Assembly: GCF_040712075.1 (NCBI RefSeq)
Contig: NZ_JBFCVL010000005.1
Coordinates: forward strand, 248,001-312,000
DNA length: 64,000 nucleotides
Origin: Fodinicurvata sp. EGI_FJ10296
GTDB lineage: Bacteria; Pseudomonadota; Alphaproteobacteria; DSM-16000; Inquilinaceae
Direction of reading: 5' to 3'
Shown piece after piece: positions 35,890-45,096 of this stretch. The number at the start of each line of letters is the position of its first letter. Position 1 is the stretch's first letter. A program made the position numbers and the translations under genes. The notes under the pieces were generated by a model, which worked only from the letters and a program-made list of their open reading frames with translations, had not been told where the DNA came from and searched no databases.

Positions 35890-36888
35890 TTAAGCCGCCC
35901 TGTCCATCACGATGCCTTCCTGCGCCTGGGCAAACAGATCCGCCGGATCACCGGTATGGACGCGCGCACCTTCCGACAGCACACGGCGCCAATGCCGGGC
36001 ACCGGGCTGGCCCTGGAACAGCCCCAGCATGTGCCGCGTGACGGCGTGCAACGGCACGCCGGCCGCCACCTGCGCCCGGCAGTAGTCGACCATGGAGTCG
36101 ACGATCTCCGTCCGTGGCGCGACCGGTTTGGCCAGACCGAAGATCTCTTTATCCACGGCGGCCAGAAGATACGGCGACTGATAGGCCGCCCGGCCCAGCA
36201 TGACGCCGTCGACCCGCTCAAGCGCCGCCTGACTGTCGGCGATCGTGGTCAGCCCGCCATTCAGAACCACCGTCAGCTCCGGATAGTCGGACTTGAGCTG
36301 GAAGACCCGTTCGTAATCGAGCGGCGGGACCTCGCGGTTCTCCTTGGGGCTGAGACCATTCAGCCACGCTTTCCGGGCATGGACGATAAAGGTATCGCAG
36401 CCGGCGCCGGCAACGATATCGACGAACCGCCTGAGATCGGCATAGCTGTCCTGGTCGTCGATGCCAATGCGCGTCTTGACCGTAACCGGGATGTCGACCG
36501 CCGCGCGCATGGCCGCAACACATGCCGCAACGGTCTCCGGTTCGGCCATCAGGCAGGCACCGAACCGGCCGTTCTGCACGCGGTCACTGGGGCATCCGAC
36601 ATTGATGTTGATCTCGTCATAGCCATAGGCGCCACCAATCTCGGCCGCCGCCGCCATTTCAACGGCGTCCGATCCACCAAGCTGCAATGCGATTGGATTT
36701 TGTGCCGCATCGAACCCGAGCAGACGATCCCGATCCCCGTGAATGACCGCGGCGCTGGTCACCATCTCGGTGTAAAGCAGCGCGCAGCCGGTCAGCGACC
36801 GATGGAACCGACGGCAATGCCGTGTCGTCCAGTCCATCATGGGTGCAATGGAAAACCTCGCGGCCCTGGTGGCAGCGTTCGCCTGCAT
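35890..36888 (-). CDS. dusA: tRNA-dihydrouridine synthase DusA
   Basis: 332-residue FMN-dependent TIM-barrel enzyme that reduces uridines 20/20a in the tRNA D-loop. Signatures: FSIAPMMDWTTRHCRRFHR at the N-terminus, the catalytic Cys in NVGCPSDRVQNGRFGACLM, TVKTRIGIDDQDSY, FIVHARKAWLNGLSPKENRE (characteristic of DusA), and the FMN phosphate-binding NGGLTT and MLGRAAYQSPYL. Length is normal. Confidence 0.96.
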   Translation of the reverse strand: MQANAATRAARFSIAPMMDWTTRHCRRFHRSLTGCALLYTEMVTSAAVIHGDRDRLLGFDAAQNPIALQLGGSDAVEMAAAAEIGGAYGYDEININVGCPSDRVQNGRFGACLMAEPETVAACVAAMRAAVDIPVTVKTRIGIDDQDSYADLRRFVDIVAGAGCDTFIVHARKAWLNGLSPKENREVPPLDYERVFQLKSDYPELTVVLNGGLTTIADSQAALERVDGVMLGRAAYQSPYLLAAVDKEIFGLAKPVAPRTEIVDSMVDYCRAQVAAGVPLHAVTRHMLGLFQGQPGARHWRRVLSEGARVHTGDPADLFAQAQEGIVMDRAA

Positions 36889-37123
36889 TTACCGTACCCT
36901 TCCAACCAGCCATTGATCGTCTTTGATCGCCAGCGACAATATAGGCACTTCACCGCCGCCGTGCCACCCACCCTCGCACACGCAACAGGCCTCGATGGTG
37001 CTCACGTATCGTCGTGGACGGCCTGGCCGTGGACATCCGGCTGGGGTTGATCCATGTCAGGGCCGACTCTGTTCACGCGATATATCATTACCGAACGACT
37101 TGCCGTCATTTCGGAGAATGCCG

Positions 37124-37978
37124 ATGAAAGCCGGTCCGGTTCTGATATCTCGTCACGACTTGCCATCCTCGTCGCTTCTGCCGTTCATCGGCCTTACCTT
37201 CCTCATCACATGGGGGCTGGTTGGTATCTATATTCTCTGGCCCGAAGCAGCCACGGCCCGGTTCGGCGCAATCAGCGGGTCGCATCCCTTTTTCTTCCTC
37301 GCAACCTGGTCGCCCGCAATTGCTGCCTTTGTGGTGGTATTCTTCCATTCCGGCACGGCAGGCGTCCGGGCCTTCCTGTCCCGACTTTTCCTGTGGAAAT
37401 GCTCGGCAGGCTGGGTCGCCTTCATCCTGATCTGCATTCCACTCGTTTTCGTCGCAGGCTCGCTGATAAAGGGCGGTCCGGTTCTGGCGCCGCTGCCGCC
37501 CGAAGGCGTGACCCCGGTTGTGGCGGTGCTGTTCATGATGCTGTTTCTGGGCCCGATCGAGGAGTTCGGCTGGCGCGGCGTCGCCCAACCCCTGCTTCAG
37601 CGGCACATGGCGCCGATCTGGGCGGGGCTGCTGATCGGTGCGACCTGGGGCCTCTGGCACCTGCCGGCATTCGCCCTTGCGGGAACGGTCTTTGCCGACT
37701 GGAACTTCCTGCCGTTTTTCGTCGGCAACGTCGTGCTGGCGGTGCTGGTCACGCCGATCTTCAACCGGGCGCGGGGCAGCCTGCTCTGGCCGATGCTTTT
37801 CCATTGGCAACTCATCAACCCGTTCTGGCCCGACGCCCAGCCGTGGGACACGATCATCCTCGTCGGCGTGGCCGCCATCGTTGTGTGGTGGAACCGTGAC
37901 ACGATGTTCACGCGCAAAGGGGCGGTGACCGAGGCTGTGCCCGCAGAGCGCGCGCTCGCACCCAAAGCTGCGGAGTAG
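37124..37978 (+). CDS. CPBP-family intramembrane metalloprotease
   Basis: 284 residues from the ATG at 37124, which has GGAG 7 bases upstream (an ATG two codons earlier is possible). About seven membrane helices. CPBP/Abi active-site motifs are seen: EE..xR in LGPIEEFGWRGVAQPL, and the His motifs WGLWHLPAF and MLFHWQLINP. This family includes prenyl-protein CAAX processing and bacteriocin-immunity proteases; the substrate here is unknown. It is the first of three plus-strand genes with gaps of only a few bases. Confidence 0.9.
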   Translation: MKAGPVLISRHDLPSSSLLPFIGLTFLITWGLVGIYILWPEAATARFGAISGSHPFFFLATWSPAIAAFVVVFFHSGTAGVRAFLSRLFLWKCSAGWVAFILICIPLVFVAGSLIKGGPVLAPLPPEGVTPVVAVLFMMLFLGPIEEFGWRGVAQPLLQRHMAPIWAGLLIGATWGLWHLPAFALAGTVFADWNFLPFFVGNVVLAVLVTPIFNRARGSLLWPMLFHWQLINPFWPDAQPWDTIILVGVAAIVVWWNRDTMFTRKGAVTEAVPAERALAPKAAE

Positions 37979-37982
37979 ACGG

Positions 37983-39152
37983 ATGCGCGGATGTCTCATC
38001 GCGGCCGGTATCGTGGCATCCCTCAGTGCGTTCGCGCCCGCAATGGCGCAGAACGTCGCCGATGTCTCCCTGCGGTTGGAAGCGGCGCTTGAAGACTACC
38101 GCGCCCGGCACGGCTTTCCCGGCGCGACCGCGGCTGTCGCACTGCCCGACGGCAGGATCGCAGCAGCTGCAACCGGCCTTGCCGACGTCGAATCAGGGCG
38201 GCCGATGATGCCCGACACCCCCATGCTGGCTGCGAGCATCGGCAAGAGTTTCGTCGCGGCAACGGTGCTGGCGCTGGAGAGCGAGGGCCGCCTGTCCCGA
38301 GCGGACCTGCTGGCCGATCATCTGGGCGACCGGCCGTGGTTCGGCGATCTGCCCAACGCGGAAACCATGACCATCGGCCACTTGCTGCACCACAGTGCGG
38401 GCCTGCCGGACCACGTCTATCTGCCCGCGTTCCAGGCCGCCTGGGCGCAGACGGCGGCCGGTGATGGCGCGATCAGCCCCGATGATCTCGTCGGTTTCGT
38501 AACGGGGATGGCGCCGCTGTTCGAGGCCGGCACCGCCTGGGCCTATACAGACACGGGGTACGTCCTTCTGGGACTGGTGATCGAGGAGGTGACGGGTCAG
38601 CCCTGGCATGAGGTCGTGAACGCGCGTTTCCTCAGCCCTCTCGCGTTGGCCGGCACCTTCCCTTCGGACCGCCGCGACCTGGCGGGTCTCGCGGTGGGCT
38701 ACATTGCGCCCGACAATCCCTTCGGCCTGCCGGAGCGGACGGCAGACGCCGAAGGCCGGCTGCTCTGGAATCCGGCCGTGGAGGGGGCCGGCGGCGGACT
38801 GGCCTCGACCTCGCGCGACCTTGCACGCTGGGGGCACGCCCTGTTCGGCGGCACGGCGATGGCGGCGCCCTACCTCGACCGGTTGCTCGACGGGGTGCCG
38901 GTGGCCCCCGACACCCCCGGCGTCCTCTATGGCGCGGGCGTCGCCATCTACGCCGAAACGCCGCGTGGGCCCGTTTACGGCCATGGCGGCTGGATCCCCG
39001 CCTATGTGTCGAGCCTGCGCCACTATGCCGACCATGGCGTGACTGTCGCATTCCAGATCAATACCGACGTGGGCTTCCTTGACGATTCCAGCGATCTGGT
39101 TCCCGCTCTGGAGGCGGTGCTCGCGGATCTGGCGCTTGAAGCTGCACAATGA
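37983..39152 (+). CDS. Beta-lactamase class C-fold serine hydrolase, exported
   Basis: 389 residues. Signal peptide MRGCLIAAGIVASLSAFAPAMAQ. Penicillin-recognition motifs are present in modified form: SxxK in AASIGKSFVAA, Y-x-N replaced by YTDTGYVLLG, and HGG in VYGHGGWIPAY. Such proteins are D-Ala-D-Ala peptidases, esterases or D-aminopeptidases; which one is unclear. It starts four bases after the CPBP gene and overlaps the next gene by four bases. Confidence 0.92.
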   Translation: MRGCLIAAGIVASLSAFAPAMAQNVADVSLRLEAALEDYRARHGFPGATAAVALPDGRIAAAATGLADVESGRPMMPDTPMLAASIGKSFVAATVLALESEGRLSRADLLADHLGDRPWFGDLPNAETMTIGHLLHHSAGLPDHVYLPAFQAAWAQTAAGDGAISPDDLVGFVTGMAPLFEAGTAWAYTDTGYVLLGLVIEEVTGQPWHEVVNARFLSPLALAGTFPSDRRDLAGLAVGYIAPDNPFGLPERTADAEGRLLWNPAVEGAGGGLASTSRDLARWGHALFGGTAMAAPYLDRLLDGVPVAPDTPGVLYGAGVAIYAETPRGPVYGHGGWIPAYVSSLRHYADHGVTVAFQINTDVGFLDDSSDLVPALEAVLADLALEAAQ

Positions 39153-40546
39153 TCGCATCGACCGTCGGGCGGCTGATGTTGGCGGCGCTGCTCACGCTCG
39201 CGCCCGGACTGTCCCCCTTGCGGGCAGATACCCTGCCGCTGGAAGACCGTCTGGCAGAGACAATCCCGGCGCGCATGGCGCTGGACGACGTACCAGGCGT
39301 GGTGGTCGTGCTGATCGAGCGCGGCGCGGCGGTCTGGACGGCGGCCTTCGGCTTCTCCGATCCGGAAACCGACCGGCCCATGACCGAAGACGCGCTGTTC
39401 CGGGTCGAGTCGATATCGAAACCCGTGACCGCCTGGGGCGCCATGCGGCTGGCCGAGACCGGACGGTTCGACCTCGACGCCCCCGTCTCGGACTGCCTGA
39501 CCCGCTGGCAACCGCCCGCAGGAACGCCGCTCATTACCGGGCGGCAACTTCTCAGCCACAGCGCAGGTGTTGGTCTTGGCGACTATGCCGCACGCTATGC
39601 GCCCGATGCGCCACGACCGCGGTTACCGACGCATCTGGCGGAAGATTTCGCCATGATCGGCGCGCCGGGGGCGCAATTCGCCTATTCCGATACCGGCTAT
39701 AACCTGCTGGAACTGGCGATCGAGGACTGCACCGAAGAAGATTTTTCCGCCTTGATGGGGCGTGAGATCCTCGTCCCGCTCGGGATGGCGCGTGCGAGTT
39801 TCGACTGGTCCGGTGCCGAAATGCCGGTCGGACACGACCTGCACGGCCAGCCAGTGGCGCCATACCTCTATCCGGGACGCGGATCGGGCGGGCTGTTTGC
39901 CACCGCCGCCGACATTGCACGCTTCGCCGTCGCAGCTATGGCGGGCGCCGATCAGGACGTGCTGTCGCCGGAAGGCATCGCCGCGCTGCATCGCCCCGGC
40001 GTGCCGGTCGGCGGGTTGTTCAGCGTCGCCGCCGAGGGCTACGGGCTTGGGCATTTCACCGAAGTCCTCTCGGATGGGCGAGCGGCGGTCTGGCATGGCG
40101 GACAGGGCTATGGCTGGATGAGCCACCTTCACATGGTCCCGGAAACCGGCGATGGCATCGTGATTCTGTCGAACAGCCAGCGGGCCTGGCCGCTTTTCGC
40201 CGCGATTCTCCGGGACTGGTCGGAAAGCCTCGGCGTCGAACAGGTGGGCATGGCGCGTGTGCTTTGGGCGGAAACGGCGGCACGGGCAACCATCGCGTTG
40301 CTGATTGCAGGTGCGGTGCTTGCGCTTTGGCTGGCGTTCCGGGGCCGGCCGCGCCGCCACGTCACCAGGATCGGCGTCGGCGGGATCGCGGCCGCTCTCA
40401 TGCTCTGGCCACTCTGGGCAGCCGCACAGGACTACCTGTTCCTGTTCTCGATCCTGCCCGGCCTCTGGCCCTGGCTCGGGGTGGCGTCGGCGCTGTGTGG
40501 CATCGGACTCACCGCCATCGCGATCGGACCGGAGCGGCGCACATGA
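39149..40546 (+). CDS. Beta-lactamase class C-fold serine hydrolase with C-terminal membrane domain
   Basis: 465 residues. Signal peptide at the N-terminus (LMLAALLTLAPGLSPLRA), then the hydrolase domain: VESISKPVTAWGAM (SxxK), AYSDTGYNLLELAIE, and VWHGGQGYGWMS. After about residue 370 there are three hydrophobic helices (ATIALLIAGAVLALWLAF, GIAAALMLWPLWAAA and the last segment), so the enzyme is tethered to the inner membrane facing the periplasm. It differs from the preceding gene, with which it shares only fold-level similarity. Convergent with the M23-like gene. Confidence 0.91.
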   Translation: MIASTVGRLMLAALLTLAPGLSPLRADTLPLEDRLAETIPARMALDDVPGVVVVLIERGAAVWTAAFGFSDPETDRPMTEDALFRVESISKPVTAWGAMRLAETGRFDLDAPVSDCLTRWQPPAGTPLITGRQLLSHSAGVGLGDYAARYAPDAPRPRLPTHLAEDFAMIGAPGAQFAYSDTGYNLLELAIEDCTEEDFSALMGREILVPLGMARASFDWSGAEMPVGHDLHGQPVAPYLYPGRGSGGLFATAADIARFAVAAMAGADQDVLSPEGIAALHRPGVPVGGLFSVAAEGYGLGHFTEVLSDGRAAVWHGGQGYGWMSHLHMVPETGDGIVILSNSQRAWPLFAAILRDWSESLGVEQVGMARVLWAETAARATIALLIAGAVLALWLAFRGRPRRHVTRIGVGGIAAALMLWPLWAAAQDYLFLFSILPGLWPWLGVASALCGIGLTAIAIGPERRT

Positions 40547-40564
40547 CCCGGACCGCCGCCTGCC

Positions 40565-41527
40565 TCACCCATCGGACCCGACGAGGTGGTCGCCGCGCAC
40601 GAGGAATCGCCCATCGATGCGCAAGCCAAGCGGCTCGCCCGAGATCGGCGGAGCGCCCGCTTCGGCGGGGCGCTGGGCATGGATGTGCAGATGCGGCTCG
40701 GTGCTGGCGCCGGAATTGCCGACCTCGCCAATCCGGTCGCCCACGGCCAGCTGGTCGCCTGGCACGACCGTGACGCTGCCGTGGCGCATATGGGCGAAAA
40801 CGATCTCGGCCGCGCCGCAGCGCATGATGACATGGTTGCCAAGCCGGTTCACCGCATCCTCGTTCGGCACCTCGAAATCCGGCATCCGGCCCTCGGCCGC
40901 CGCCACAGTGCCGTCGCAGGGCGCACGAAGCTCCGCGCCGAAGATCGCGTAGGCCCCGGGATCGGCGGGCCGCCAGCCACGGGCGCGCAGGCCCCAGGGT
41001 CCAAGGCCGAAGAAATCGACCGCGTAGGACTGCCCGCGCCACGGCAGAAAACGGTCGACGCCGGCATCCAGTGTCCGCATGTGCCCGTTGACCAACGTGT
41101 TGGACCCGCCATGGCCGACGAGATAGTGGCCCGGGCCAAAGGGGTTGGCGATATCGACGACCTCCACCGGTGGCAGACTTTGGCCCGCCATCGCCCGCAC
41201 GCCATACCACCCGCCAACGCCAATCAGCACGAGCGACAGGGCGAGACCCGACCACCCCCACAGCCCTGAAGGCAGCAGAGGCAGGCCGGTCACTCCCTTG
41301 CGCAATGGCCAGACCAGCACCGCCACCAGCCAAAGCCCGCCAAAGACCCACGGCAACCACCAGACCGGCACCGCCCATTGCGCCACGCGCGCCAATGCGA
41401 ACAGGAAGACCCCCGTGCCCACCGCCTGCAGGGCGAAACCGCTCAGGCTTCCGGCTGGCAGCAGCGCAAGCCAGAGAAGCAGTGCCAAAGGCAGCAAGAC
41501 CTGAATGGCAAGGACGGTGGCGGTCAC
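40565..41527 (-). CDS. Membrane-anchored M23 (LytM)-like peptidase
   Basis: 320 residues. Four hydrophobic helices occupy about residues 1-110, followed by a periplasmic LytM-type domain. The second zinc motif is intact: EPHLHIHAQ, with VIMRCGAAEIVFAHMRHGSV and GDRIGEVGNSGAST before it. At the first zinc motif the sequence reads RGQSYAVDFFG: the Asp is present but the His four residues before it is Ser, so the metal site may be altered or inactive. Expected ligand is peptidoglycan cross-peptides. It overlaps the DUF6544-like gene by four bases (ATGA) and converges with the hydrolase genes. Confidence 0.87.
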   Translation of the reverse strand: MTATVLAIQVLLPLALLLWLALLPAGSLSGFALQAVGTGVFLFALARVAQWAVPVWWLPWVFGGLWLVAVLVWPLRKGVTGLPLLPSGLWGWSGLALSLVLIGVGGWYGVRAMAGQSLPPVEVVDIANPFGPGHYLVGHGGSNTLVNGHMRTLDAGVDRFLPWRGQSYAVDFFGLGPWGLRARGWRPADPGAYAIFGAELRAPCDGTVAAAEGRMPDFEVPNEDAVNRLGNHVIMRCGAAEIVFAHMRHGSVTVVPGDQLAVGDRIGEVGNSGASTEPHLHIHAQRPAEAGAPPISGEPLGLRIDGRFLVRGDHLVGSDG

Positions 41528-42363
41528 GGCGTCGCCCCCGGAAACCGGATCTCCGTCACGTCGGCGAGGAAGAATGGAAAATAGTCGTCGGTCCCGAACA
41601 TGTTGCCGGCCTCCACGCGGAACGGCAGGTGATAGCCATCCACCTCGCGAAAATCTGACATGAGGGCACCGAAGGGCTGCAACCGGTGCACCTTGTCGGG
41701 GTTGGCGTTGCTCCAGCGCTGGAACGAGGCAATGACCGGCCTTCCCTCGCTATCGACGGTCACATCGACCGCCTGGCTCAATTCGCCCTGCCGGACGGTT
41801 ACGCGCGCGGTGTCATCGCCCACCGCCGACCATATTACACCCGGTCCCGGCAGCAGGGCCGCCGGCGTCCAGATCGCGGCCTCGGCAACGTAGCGACCGA
41901 AGGCCGATCGCGAATGATCCGGATCACCGCCGAGCCGGGCGACCGGGATCAGGCCGAAGATGCGGAACCGTGTCCATGATCCGGAGTCAGACCCCGAGAC
42001 CGGCATCCCGCCGCGCGTGCGCATGGCCCAGACGAAACCCTCGGGCGCGGCGAGAATCTGGCGCGCTTCCATCGGCTGATAGGCGGGGTTGTCTTTGGTG
42101 CCAAGGCTGAACTGGCCGCTCATGTCGATCTCGGCTACCGGCAGAAGCGGCGTTCCGGGCTCGATCATGAAGCTGAAATACCGGCGCGCAGGCTCAGGCA
42201 GGTCCGCGACCAGATCATGCGAGAAGCGTGGCGGAGCCTCCGGCTGAAGGGCTGCCAGACGCTGCCATTCCGCCCGGTCGGCACGCTGGTCCCACACGCG
42301 AAGGGCAACCAGCGCCAGGATGGCGAACAGAAACAGGAGAGCAAGGGCGATGATGAACTTCAT
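41524..42363 (-). CDS. DUF6544-like membrane-anchored protein
   Basis: 279 residues. One N-terminal membrane helix (MKFIIALALLFLFAILALVAL). The rest looks like a beta-rich extracytoplasmic domain with RYFSFMIEPGTPLLPVAEIDMSG, FVWAMRTRGGMPVSGSDSG and ARVTVRQGELSQAVDVTVDS. I connect it to the DUF6544 group from its overall pattern; biochemical function is unknown. It is translationally coupled to the M23-like gene, which implies joint work in the envelope. Confidence 0.8.
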   Translation of the reverse strand: MKFIIALALLFLFAILALVALRVWDQRADRAEWQRLAALQPEAPPRFSHDLVADLPEPARRYFSFMIEPGTPLLPVAEIDMSGQFSLGTKDNPAYQPMEARQILAAPEGFVWAMRTRGGMPVSGSDSGSWTRFRIFGLIPVARLGGDPDHSRSAFGRYVAEAAIWTPAALLPGPGVIWSAVGDDTARVTVRQGELSQAVDVTVDSEGRPVIASFQRWSNANPDKVHRLQPFGALMSDFREVDGYHLPFRVEAGNMFGTDDYFPFFLADVTEIRFPGATP

Positions 42364-42543
42364 GATCCCGACAAAGGAGGCTGTGGGCGATCAATTGAAA
42401 CCCTTTTCGCTGCCCGACGCGATGACCTGAATCAAAAGTTGGCAGTGGATTGAAATCGTCGCGTGCGCGACCGTCGCACCCGTAAGGTCGGCCATGGTGC
42501 TCACCAGGAGCGGTGTGTCACCCGGTGGCGCCATGGTCGAACG

Positions 42544-42573
42544 GGAGCGTCAGCAGCCCGGTTCGGACGCTCC
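42544..42573 (-). terminator. Hairpin directly after the FadL-like gene
   Basis: Perfect 8-base stem GGAGCGTC/GACGCTCC with a 14-base loop, abutting the stop codon. No T-run follows on the minus strand, so it may be a Rho-linked 3' end or an mRNA-stabilising stem rather than an intrinsic terminator. Confidence 0.45.
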
Positions 42574-43890
42574 TCAGAACCGATAGCGCAAGCCGGCGGC
42601 GACGATATGGACATCGGAGTCGATGCTTGCCTGAATGTTACTGGCGGCTGCACCGTCCAAAAGTGAACGCTGGAGATCGACATCCTCATCGGAAATATCG
42701 ATATAGGTATAGGCCAGATCGGTGGTCAGATCCTCGGTGACGTCAAAGGAAAGCCCGGCCGACAGCCAGGTTCGGTCGCCATCGGGGGTGCGCGAACTGC
42801 GGAAGCCGTCGCGAGTAGGCGTGGTGTCGTATTGGGCGCCACCGCGAACCGTCAACCGCTCGGTCGCGTCGTACTGGGCGCCGATAGAGATAGAATACGA
42901 GTCGCGATAATTCTGCGGCGTCACCCGACTCAGCGCAGCCCTATCCGCTTCGACGCGGATTTCATCGAACCGCGACCATCCGTAGTAGTTGTACTCTGCC
43001 ATCAGGGTGAGACGGTCGGTCGCTTCATGGGCAATGCCGACGGCGACGATATCGGGAAGATCCAGCCCGGCGCTGCCATCAGAATCCTGAGTAACGGCTG
43101 CTGAATCGACGGTGACGGTACCGTCCAGATCGTGCGACATGGCAGACCGATAATGGACACCGATTCTCGTTCCGGCAATTGGCTCGACGATCGCCCCGAC
43201 ATTGAACCCGATCGATGTCGTTTCGCCCTCCACCGTCACCAGGGCGTCCGGGCCGGGCACCGGACCGGGCAACGCGGTCGCCGCCGCCTGCGTCAGCTTG
43301 GCCTCGGCGTGCTGCACGTCCAGCCCCGCGCCGATGGCGAAATAGTCATTCACCCGCCACGCTACGGTCGGCGCGACATTGATGGTCTTCAGCGATGTCT
43401 CGATGCTGTCGTACCGGCCGAACCAATCTTCATCGTATTCGTTGGAGAGGCCGAACGGCGCACTCAATCCGATCCCGACCCAGATATCGCCGCTCTCTGT
43501 CACGGGAATGGCGCCGTACAGATTAGGCACCAGACTGGGCTCATAGGGATTGCCGCCGTCACCGCCGACCGGCCACCCGGGCGGCTGGGCCGTTCCGGTG
43601 TCGGTCATCGATGTTTGCGGAACCAGCAGATGACCGTTGGCCTGCACTTCCGCGCGATCGAGATAGGTCATGCCGGCGGGATTGAAGAAGATCGTGCTGG
43701 CATCCTCGGCCATCGCGGATTCGCCGGCGAAAGCGCGGCCGAGCCCCGTCACGCCTTGTTCCTTGATATAAAATCCGGCCCCGACGGCTGGCGTCGGCGC
43801 CGTCTGAACGACCGCCGTCGCTGCGGCGCCGACGGCCGACATGAGAAGCATGTGCCGGTGGCTTCGGCGAAAACCGTGTCTCGGATTCAT
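42574..43890 (-). CDS. FadL/OmpP1/TodX-type outer membrane transport protein
   Basis: 438 residues. After a signal peptide (SAVGAAATAVVQTAPTPAVGA) the mature protein begins GFYIKEQGVTGLGRAFAGESAMAEDASTIFFNPAGM, the FadL N-terminal hatch pattern. NVAPTVAWRVNDYFAIGAGL and repeated amphipathic strands follow, ending in the outer-membrane C-terminal Phe (VAAGLRYRF). It transports hydrophobic compounds such as long-chain fatty acids or aromatics across the outer membrane. A pair of palindromic sites at 43988-44013 lies upstream. Confidence 0.93.
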   Translation of the reverse strand: MNPRHGFRRSHRHMLLMSAVGAAATAVVQTAPTPAVGAGFYIKEQGVTGLGRAFAGESAMAEDASTIFFNPAGMTYLDRAEVQANGHLLVPQTSMTDTGTAQPPGWPVGGDGGNPYEPSLVPNLYGAIPVTESGDIWVGIGLSAPFGLSNEYDEDWFGRYDSIETSLKTINVAPTVAWRVNDYFAIGAGLDVQHAEAKLTQAAATALPGPVPGPDALVTVEGETTSIGFNVGAIVEPIAGTRIGVHYRSAMSHDLDGTVTVDSAAVTQDSDGSAGLDLPDIVAVGIAHEATDRLTLMAEYNYYGWSRFDEIRVEADRAALSRVTPQNYRDSYSISIGAQYDATERLTVRGGAQYDTTPTRDGFRSSRTPDGDRTWLSAGLSFDVTEDLTTDLAYTYIDISDEDVDLQRSLLDGAAASNIQASIDSDVHIVAAGLRYRF

Positions 43891-43987
43891 GGCGTAACCG
43901 GACTCCCATCCTGAAGGGCGCTGTTGCGTTGCGCCTTATGCGTGCGAAATGCAGCTTCAGGACGTAGATATCACGGCTTCCGGCTCC

Positions 43988-44013
43988 CGGCAATTGCGAT
44001 CGGCAATTGCGAC
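43988..44013. repeat. Tandem 13-base repeat with two GCAATTGC palindromes
   Basis: CGGCAATTGCGA(T/C) occurs twice in direct tandem. Each copy contains the 8-base palindrome GCAATTGC, spaced 13 bases apart. The site is 98 bases upstream of the fadL-like start and 26 bases from the end of the dnaJ-like gene. The spacing is operator-like, but no regulator is adjacent. Confidence 0.5.
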
Positions 44014-44038
44014 CGGGTTGTGTTTCGGACGATGACGA

Positions 44039-44977
44039 TCAGGCCTGATCGGACGTGGCCTGCTGCCAGTTCTTCACGAATGCCGTCAGTTCAGGATCCT
44101 TTTCCGCCGGCAGCGCGATCATTACGCGCGCATAGTGATCGCCGCCGTCGATGCCCTTGCCCTTCAGGCGCATACGGGTCCCACTGCTCGTATTGGGCTT
44201 GACCGACACCGATACCGGACCGTGAACGGTCTGAGCTGTCACTCGCCCTCCCAGCACGGCCTCACGCAGACCGACCTTGAGATCGGCATGAATATCCTTG
44301 CCGTGGCGTTCGAACCGGGAATCAGGCTGGACATGGATCTCGACCAGCGCATCGCCGGCCGGGCCACCGGCACGTCCCTGTTCTCCCTGCCCGCGCAAAC
44401 GCAGCGTCTGCCCGTCGTCCACCCCTTCGGGAATGGTGACGGTAATTGTGCGGCCGTCGATCAACTTGATCGGTCGTTTGCCGCCAACGGCTGCCTGCAC
44501 GAATGGGACGGTCAGGGTATAGGCGACATCTCGACCCCGCGCCCGTCGGGTCTGGCCACCGAAACCGGAGCCGCCAAAACCCTGGCCGGTCTGTCGGCCG
44601 TCGCCGCCCATGCTGCGAAAGAGGTCGGAGAAGATGTCGTCCGCATCGGCGTGACCCTGGCCGGTGCTGCGCCATTCCCAACGGGTACCGCCACCGGGTC
44701 CGCCAGCCCCTGCACCAGCACCTGCACCTGGCCAACCCTGCCGCATCACAGGCTCACCATCGGCACCAATCATCCCCGCGTCGTACTGCTCGCGCTTCTC
44801 GGCGTCACTCAAGATCGCATAGGCAGCGCCGACCTTCTTGAACATCTCCTCGGCTTTGGCGTCGTTCGGATTGACGTCCGGATGATAGCGCTTGGCGAGC
44901 TTGCGATAAGCCTTGCGGATATCGTCATCCGTCGCCGACCGGGTCAGACCCAAAACATTGTAAAGTTCGTCTTTCAT
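44039..44977 (-). CDS. DnaJ-like co-chaperone without zinc finger (CbpA type)
   Basis: About 312 residues from the ATG at 44977 (MKDELYNVLGLTRSATDDDIRKAYRKLAKRYHPDVNPND): J domain with HPD. A Gly/Phe-rich segment follows (about 80-145), then the C-terminal client-binding domain without the CxxCxGxG zinc repeats (IKLIDGRTITVTIPEGVDDGQTLRLRGQG, DALVEIHVQPDSRFERHGKDI). This makes it a class B/CbpA-like protein that stimulates DnaK ATPase. No dnaK is nearby. Confidence 0.93.
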   Translation of the reverse strand: MKDELYNVLGLTRSATDDDIRKAYRKLAKRYHPDVNPNDAKAEEMFKKVGAAYAILSDAEKREQYDAGMIGADGEPVMRQGWPGAGAGAGAGGPGGGTRWEWRSTGQGHADADDIFSDLFRSMGGDGRQTGQGFGGSGFGGQTRRARGRDVAYTLTVPFVQAAVGGKRPIKLIDGRTITVTIPEGVDDGQTLRLRGQGEQGRAGGPAGDALVEIHVQPDSRFERHGKDIHADLKVGLREAVLGGRVTAQTVHGPVSVSVKPNTSSGTRMRLKGKGIDGGDHYARVMIALPAEKDPELTAFVKNWQQATSDQA

Positions 44978-45096
44978 CGCTTGGCACAAATCCTGATAAG
45001 CAAATCCTGATCAGCGGCGCTCCGCCAATCCCGTAAGCCGTTTCCAGCCAGGGCGGCGGCCGGCGCCAATATCAATACATATAGATCGTCAATCGA

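Noticed and set aside
44135-45010. Plus-strand frame of about 291 codons
   Set aside because: Antisense to the DnaJ-like gene, which has an intact J domain with HPD.
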